A program made the translations under genes and the position numbers. The notes below the pieces were generated by a model. The model was not told the DNA's origin. It ran no database searches and was given only the letters and a program-made list of their open reading frames with translations. This document shows positions 60,913 through 63,390 of a stretch of DNA of 63,390 nucleotides, one piece after another. The DNA is from Streptomyces sp. CB01580 (lineage in GTDB: Bacteria > Actinomycetota > Actinomycetes > Streptomycetales > Streptomycetaceae), in the NCBI RefSeq assembly GCF_001905795.1, contig NZ_LIXJ01000035.1, positions 1 through 63,390 of the forward strand, read 5' to 3'. Positions within the stretch are counted from its first letter, which is position 1, and the number at the start of each line of letters is the position of its first letter.

Positions 60913-61941
60913 GTGGCCGAGACCGCCCGCCATCCCGAGCCCCGTTACGGCAACCGGCCGACCATGAAGGACGTGGCCGCGCGCGCCGGGGTCGGGCTCA
61001 AGACGGTCTCCCGCGTGGTCAACGGCGAGCCGGGGGTGACGCCGGACACCGAGCGCCGGGTCCAGGAGGCCATCGAGGCACTCGGCTTCCGCCGCAACGA
61101 CAGCGCGCGCGTGCTGCGCAAGGGCCGTACCGCCTCCATCGGGCTGGTCCTCGAAGACCTCGCCGACCCGTTCTACGGGCCGCTGAGCCGCGCGGTCGAG
61201 GAGGTCGCCCGGGCGCACGGCGCCCTGCTCATCAACGGGTCGAGCGCCGAGGACCCGGAGCGCGAGCAGGAGTTGGTGCTCGCGCTGTGCGCACGCCGGG
61301 TGGACGGTCTGATCGTGATCCCGGCCGGGGACGACCACCGCTATCTGGAACCGGAGATGAAGGCGGGTGTCGCCACCGTCTTCGTGGACCGGCCGGCCGG
61401 CCGCATCGACGCCGACACGGTCCTTTCCGACAGCTTCGGCGGCGCCCGGGAGGGCGTCGCCCATCTCGTCGCGCACGGCCATCGCCGGATCGGTTTCATC
61501 GGCGACCAGCCGCGCATCCACACCGCCACGGAACGGCTGCGCGGCTATCACGCGGCCATGGCGGACGCCGGGACGGCGGTCGACGACTCCTGGGTGTCCC
61601 TCGGGTCCACCGAACCGGGGCGGGTCCGGGCCGCCGTGGAGAGGATGCTGTCCGGACCCGAACCCGTCACCGCGCTGTTCGCGGGCAACAACCGCGTGAC
61701 GGTGACGGCGGTGCGCGTCCTCGCGGAGCGGGAACGTCCGATCGCTCTCGTCGGCTTCGACGACATCGAACTGGCCGATCTGCTCGGCATCACCGTCATC
61801 TCGCAGGACGCCGCCGCCGTCGGCCGCACCGCCGCCGAACACCTCTTCCGACGCCTCGACGGCGCGGACCACTCCCCCGTGCGCGTCGAACTGCCCACCA
61901 CGCTCCTCCCGCGCGGCTCGGGCGAACTGCCGCCCGCCTGA
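60913..61941 (+). CDS. LacI-family transcriptional regulator
   Basis: A 342-residue repressor with a GTG start at 60913. Helix-turn-helix VAARAGVGLKTVSRVVNGEP, hinge FRRNDSARVLRKGRT, then a periplasmic-binding-type sensor (LVLEDLADPFYGPLSRAVEE; GHRRIGFIGDQPRI; IALVGFDDIELADLL; VISQDAAAVGRTAAEHLF). It probably controls the divergent ROK kinase gene and itself through the palindrome between them. Confidence 0.88.
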   Translation: MAETARHPEPRYGNRPTMKDVAARAGVGLKTVSRVVNGEPGVTPDTERRVQEAIEALGFRRNDSARVLRKGRTASIGLVLEDLADPFYGPLSRAVEEVARAHGALLINGSSAEDPEREQELVLALCARRVDGLIVIPAGDDHRYLEPEMKAGVATVFVDRPAGRIDADTVLSDSFGGAREGVAHLVAHGHRRIGFIGDQPRIHTATERLRGYHAAMADAGTAVDDSWVSLGSTEPGRVRAAVERMLSGPEPVTALFAGNNRVTVTAVRVLAERERPIALVGFDDIELADLLGITVISQDAAAVGRTAAEHLFRRLDGADHSPVRVELPTTLLPRGSGELPPA

Positions 61942-61969
61942 GCCGCGCGGTGCGTCCGAGACGCCACCG

Positions 61970-63268
61970 TCAGGGCGCGGTCACCGTGAGCCCGGCCCGG
62001 CGCGGCGCGGCGAACGCGTCCAGGTCCGCGCGCGTCAGCCCGGTCAGCCGGACGACCTCGGCGGCGTCCAGGGCGCCGCAGTCGATGCCGCGCAGGAGGT
62101 ATCCGCCGAGCGCCTTGGCGGTGGCGGGTTCGTCCATCACGTCGCCGCCAATCCTGGCGGCGTACGCGGCGAGCCGCGCGGCGGCCTGCTCCAGACCCTC
62201 GCGGTAGAAGGTGTACACGGCCGCGTACCGGGTCGGCAGGTGCCCCGGGTGCATGTCCCAGCCCTGGTAGTAGGCGCGGGTCAGGGCGCGGCGGGTGAGA
62301 CCGTGGTGGAGCCGCCACGCCTCGTGGACCCGGTGGGTGGGGCCGACGGGGAGGACGTTGGTGGAGCCGTCGCAGACCCGTACGCCGGTACCGGCGGCGG
62401 CGACCTGCATGACGGCCTTGGCGTGGTCGGCGGCCGGATGGTCGCTCGCCTGGTACGCGGCGCTGACGCCGACGCAGGCGCTGTAGTCGAAGGTGCCGTA
62501 GTGCAGTCCGGTGGCCCGGCCCCGCGCGGCGTCGATCATGCGGGCGACGGCGGCGGTGCCGTCGGCGGCCAGGATGGACTGGCTGGTCTCGATCTGGATC
62601 TCGAAGCCGATCCGCCCTGCCGGCAGTCCCTGCGTCTGCTCGAACGCCTCGAGGAGCCGCACGAAGGCGGTGACCTGCTCGGGGTAGGTCACCTTGGGGA
62701 GGGTGAGGACCAGTCCGTCGGGGAGCCCGCCCGCCCGCATCAGACCGGTGAGGAAGATGTCCGTGGTCCGGATGCCCCGGTCGCGCACGGCGGCCTCCAT
62801 GCACTTCATGCGGATGCCCATGTACGGCGCGGCCGTGCCGTTCGCGTACGCCTCCGCGACCAGCCGCGCGGCGCGGGCCGCGGTCTCGTCCTCCTCGGCG
62901 TCGGGGCGCGAGCCGTAACCGTCCTCGAAGTCGATGCGCAGGTCCTCGACGGGTTCGCGCTCCAGCTTGGCGCGGACCCGGTCGTGGACCGGGTCGGCCA
63001 GTTCGTCCGGGATGCCGAGGACCGAGGCGAACGACGCCGCGTCGGGCGCGTGCTCGTCGAGCGCCTTCAGCGCCCGGTCGCCCCAGGAGCGGATGGTGCC
63101 GGAGGTGAACGTGTCACCGGGGACATAGACCGTGTGGACCGGCTGGCGGGTGCCGGGATCTCCCGGATAGCGGCGGGCGAGTTCGGCGTCGACGGCGGTG
63201 AGGGAGGCGCCGATCTCCTCGCCGACCGTACCGGCGAGGCTCGTCGCCACCTGCTCCTGCTGACCCAT
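61970..63268 (-). CDS. DUF6986 aldolase/citrate-lyase-like protein
   Basis: A 432-residue protein from the ATG at 63268, behind GGAGGGTG. It resembles HpcH/HpaI aldolases and citrate-lyase beta-like enzymes: metal-binding LRIDFEDGYGSRPDAEED, GIRMKCMEAAVRDRG, LTLPKVTYPEQV, EIQIETSQSIL and LHYGTFDYSACVG. Such DUF6986 proteins often sit with malate synthase and ureide (allantoin) genes in Streptomyces, suggesting cleavage or formation of a glyoxylate- or malyl-type compound; the reaction is not proven. The promoter has an IclR-like palindrome. Confidence 0.78.
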   Translation of the reverse strand: MGQQEQVATSLAGTVGEEIGASLTAVDAELARRYPGDPGTRQPVHTVYVPGDTFTSGTIRSWGDRALKALDEHAPDAASFASVLGIPDELADPVHDRVRAKLEREPVEDLRIDFEDGYGSRPDAEEDETAARAARLVAEAYANGTAAPYMGIRMKCMEAAVRDRGIRTTDIFLTGLMRAGGLPDGLVLTLPKVTYPEQVTAFVRLLEAFEQTQGLPAGRIGFEIQIETSQSILAADGTAAVARMIDAARGRATGLHYGTFDYSACVGVSAAYQASDHPAADHAKAVMQVAAAGTGVRVCDGSTNVLPVGPTHRVHEAWRLHHGLTRRALTRAYYQGWDMHPGHLPTRYAAVYTFYREGLEQAAARLAAYAARIGGDVMDEPATAKALGGYLLRGIDCGALDAAEVVRLTGLTRADLDAFAAPRRAGLTVTAP

Positions 63269-63293
63269 TGCACACCCTCCACCATCAGACGGT

Positions 63294-63308
63294 TTCCGCT
63301 TCACGGAA
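63294..63308. promoter_or_regulatory. Palindrome upstream of the DUF6986 gene
   Basis: TTCCG-CTTCA-CGGAA, an exact inverted repeat 26 bp upstream of the start codon. The form resembles IclR-type operators. Confidence 0.5.
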
Positions 63309-63390
63309 TCAACAATCCGGATAGCGAAGCTATAAGGCCGTCGATTCGGCGTCAATGGTGATCGGAAAAGGTCCGGGGCCGTGTGGTGGG

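Noticed and set aside
1..63390. CRISPR arrays
   Set aside because: No regularly spaced repeat-spacer structure; the only short tandem repeat is the CGCCTGA array.

Overview
The window is high-GC actinobacterial DNA and is almost certainly Streptomyces. Coding frames have very GC-rich third positions, GTG and TTG starts are common, and many exported proteins have Tat-like or alanine-rich signal peptides. Typical Streptomyces gene families are present: hsp18 with its regulator, a carbohydrate ABC importer with no ATPase gene, DUF6986 and a GH30/GH42 pair. No rRNA, tRNA or core housekeeping operon was seen. The density of broken genes and transposases points to an accessory region, such as a chromosome arm or a large linear plasmid.

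Layout. 0-7.5 kb: a plasmid-type zinc-ribbon protein overlapping a DciA-like fragment, a secreted beta/gamma-crystallin-like protein, a lipoprotein, a NUDIX/aminoglycoside-phosphotransferase-like fusion and an XRE regulator with a damaged C-terminus. 7.7-19.1 kb: insertion sequences around two intact modules, namely a secreted esterase plus an M23 peptidase with a seven-repeat lectin-like domain, and an FHA protein plus a membrane Ser/Thr kinase. Here an IS5-family element sits inside the first codons of a group II intron reverse transcriptase, with a 3-bp target duplication, and the remaining ltrA abuts a truncated IS1182. 19.6-29.9 kb: an M9 collagenase, a GNAT acetyltransferase, a large TerD-type protein and a graveyard of gene fragments around an IS6 element.

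30.2-41.2 kb is the most intriguing block. It is a tightly coupled leftward operon (split glycine-decarboxylase subunits gcvPA-gcvPB, an ATP-NAD-kinase-like protein, a short-chain dehydrogenase, a 3-hydroxyacyl-CoA-dehydrogenase-like enzyme and an MHS-family transporter), with a divergent YtcJ/NfdA-type amidohydrolase and a PucR-type regulator. No gcvT or gcvH is present, so the block looks like a catabolic pathway for an unidentified nitrogenous compound rather than the ordinary glycine cleavage system.

42.2-51.1 kb is a galactan-utilisation locus: a LacI regulator with two palindromic operators, two permeases, a binding lipoprotein, an intracellular GH42 beta-galactosidase and a secreted GH30 galactanase with a ricin-type domain, closed by a strong terminator. 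51.1-57.3 kb: gene remnants including the C-terminus of Ku, then the hsp18 heat-shock locus with its divergent regulator, two RheA-type operators and two DUF2267 genes, then a CPBP membrane protease. 57.6-58.8 kb holds a second copy of about 600 bp also found at 4.5-5.1 kb, here truncating the phosphotransferase gene. 59.8-63.3 kb: a ROK kinase divergent from a LacI regulator, and a DUF6986 aldolase/citrate-lyase-like gene.
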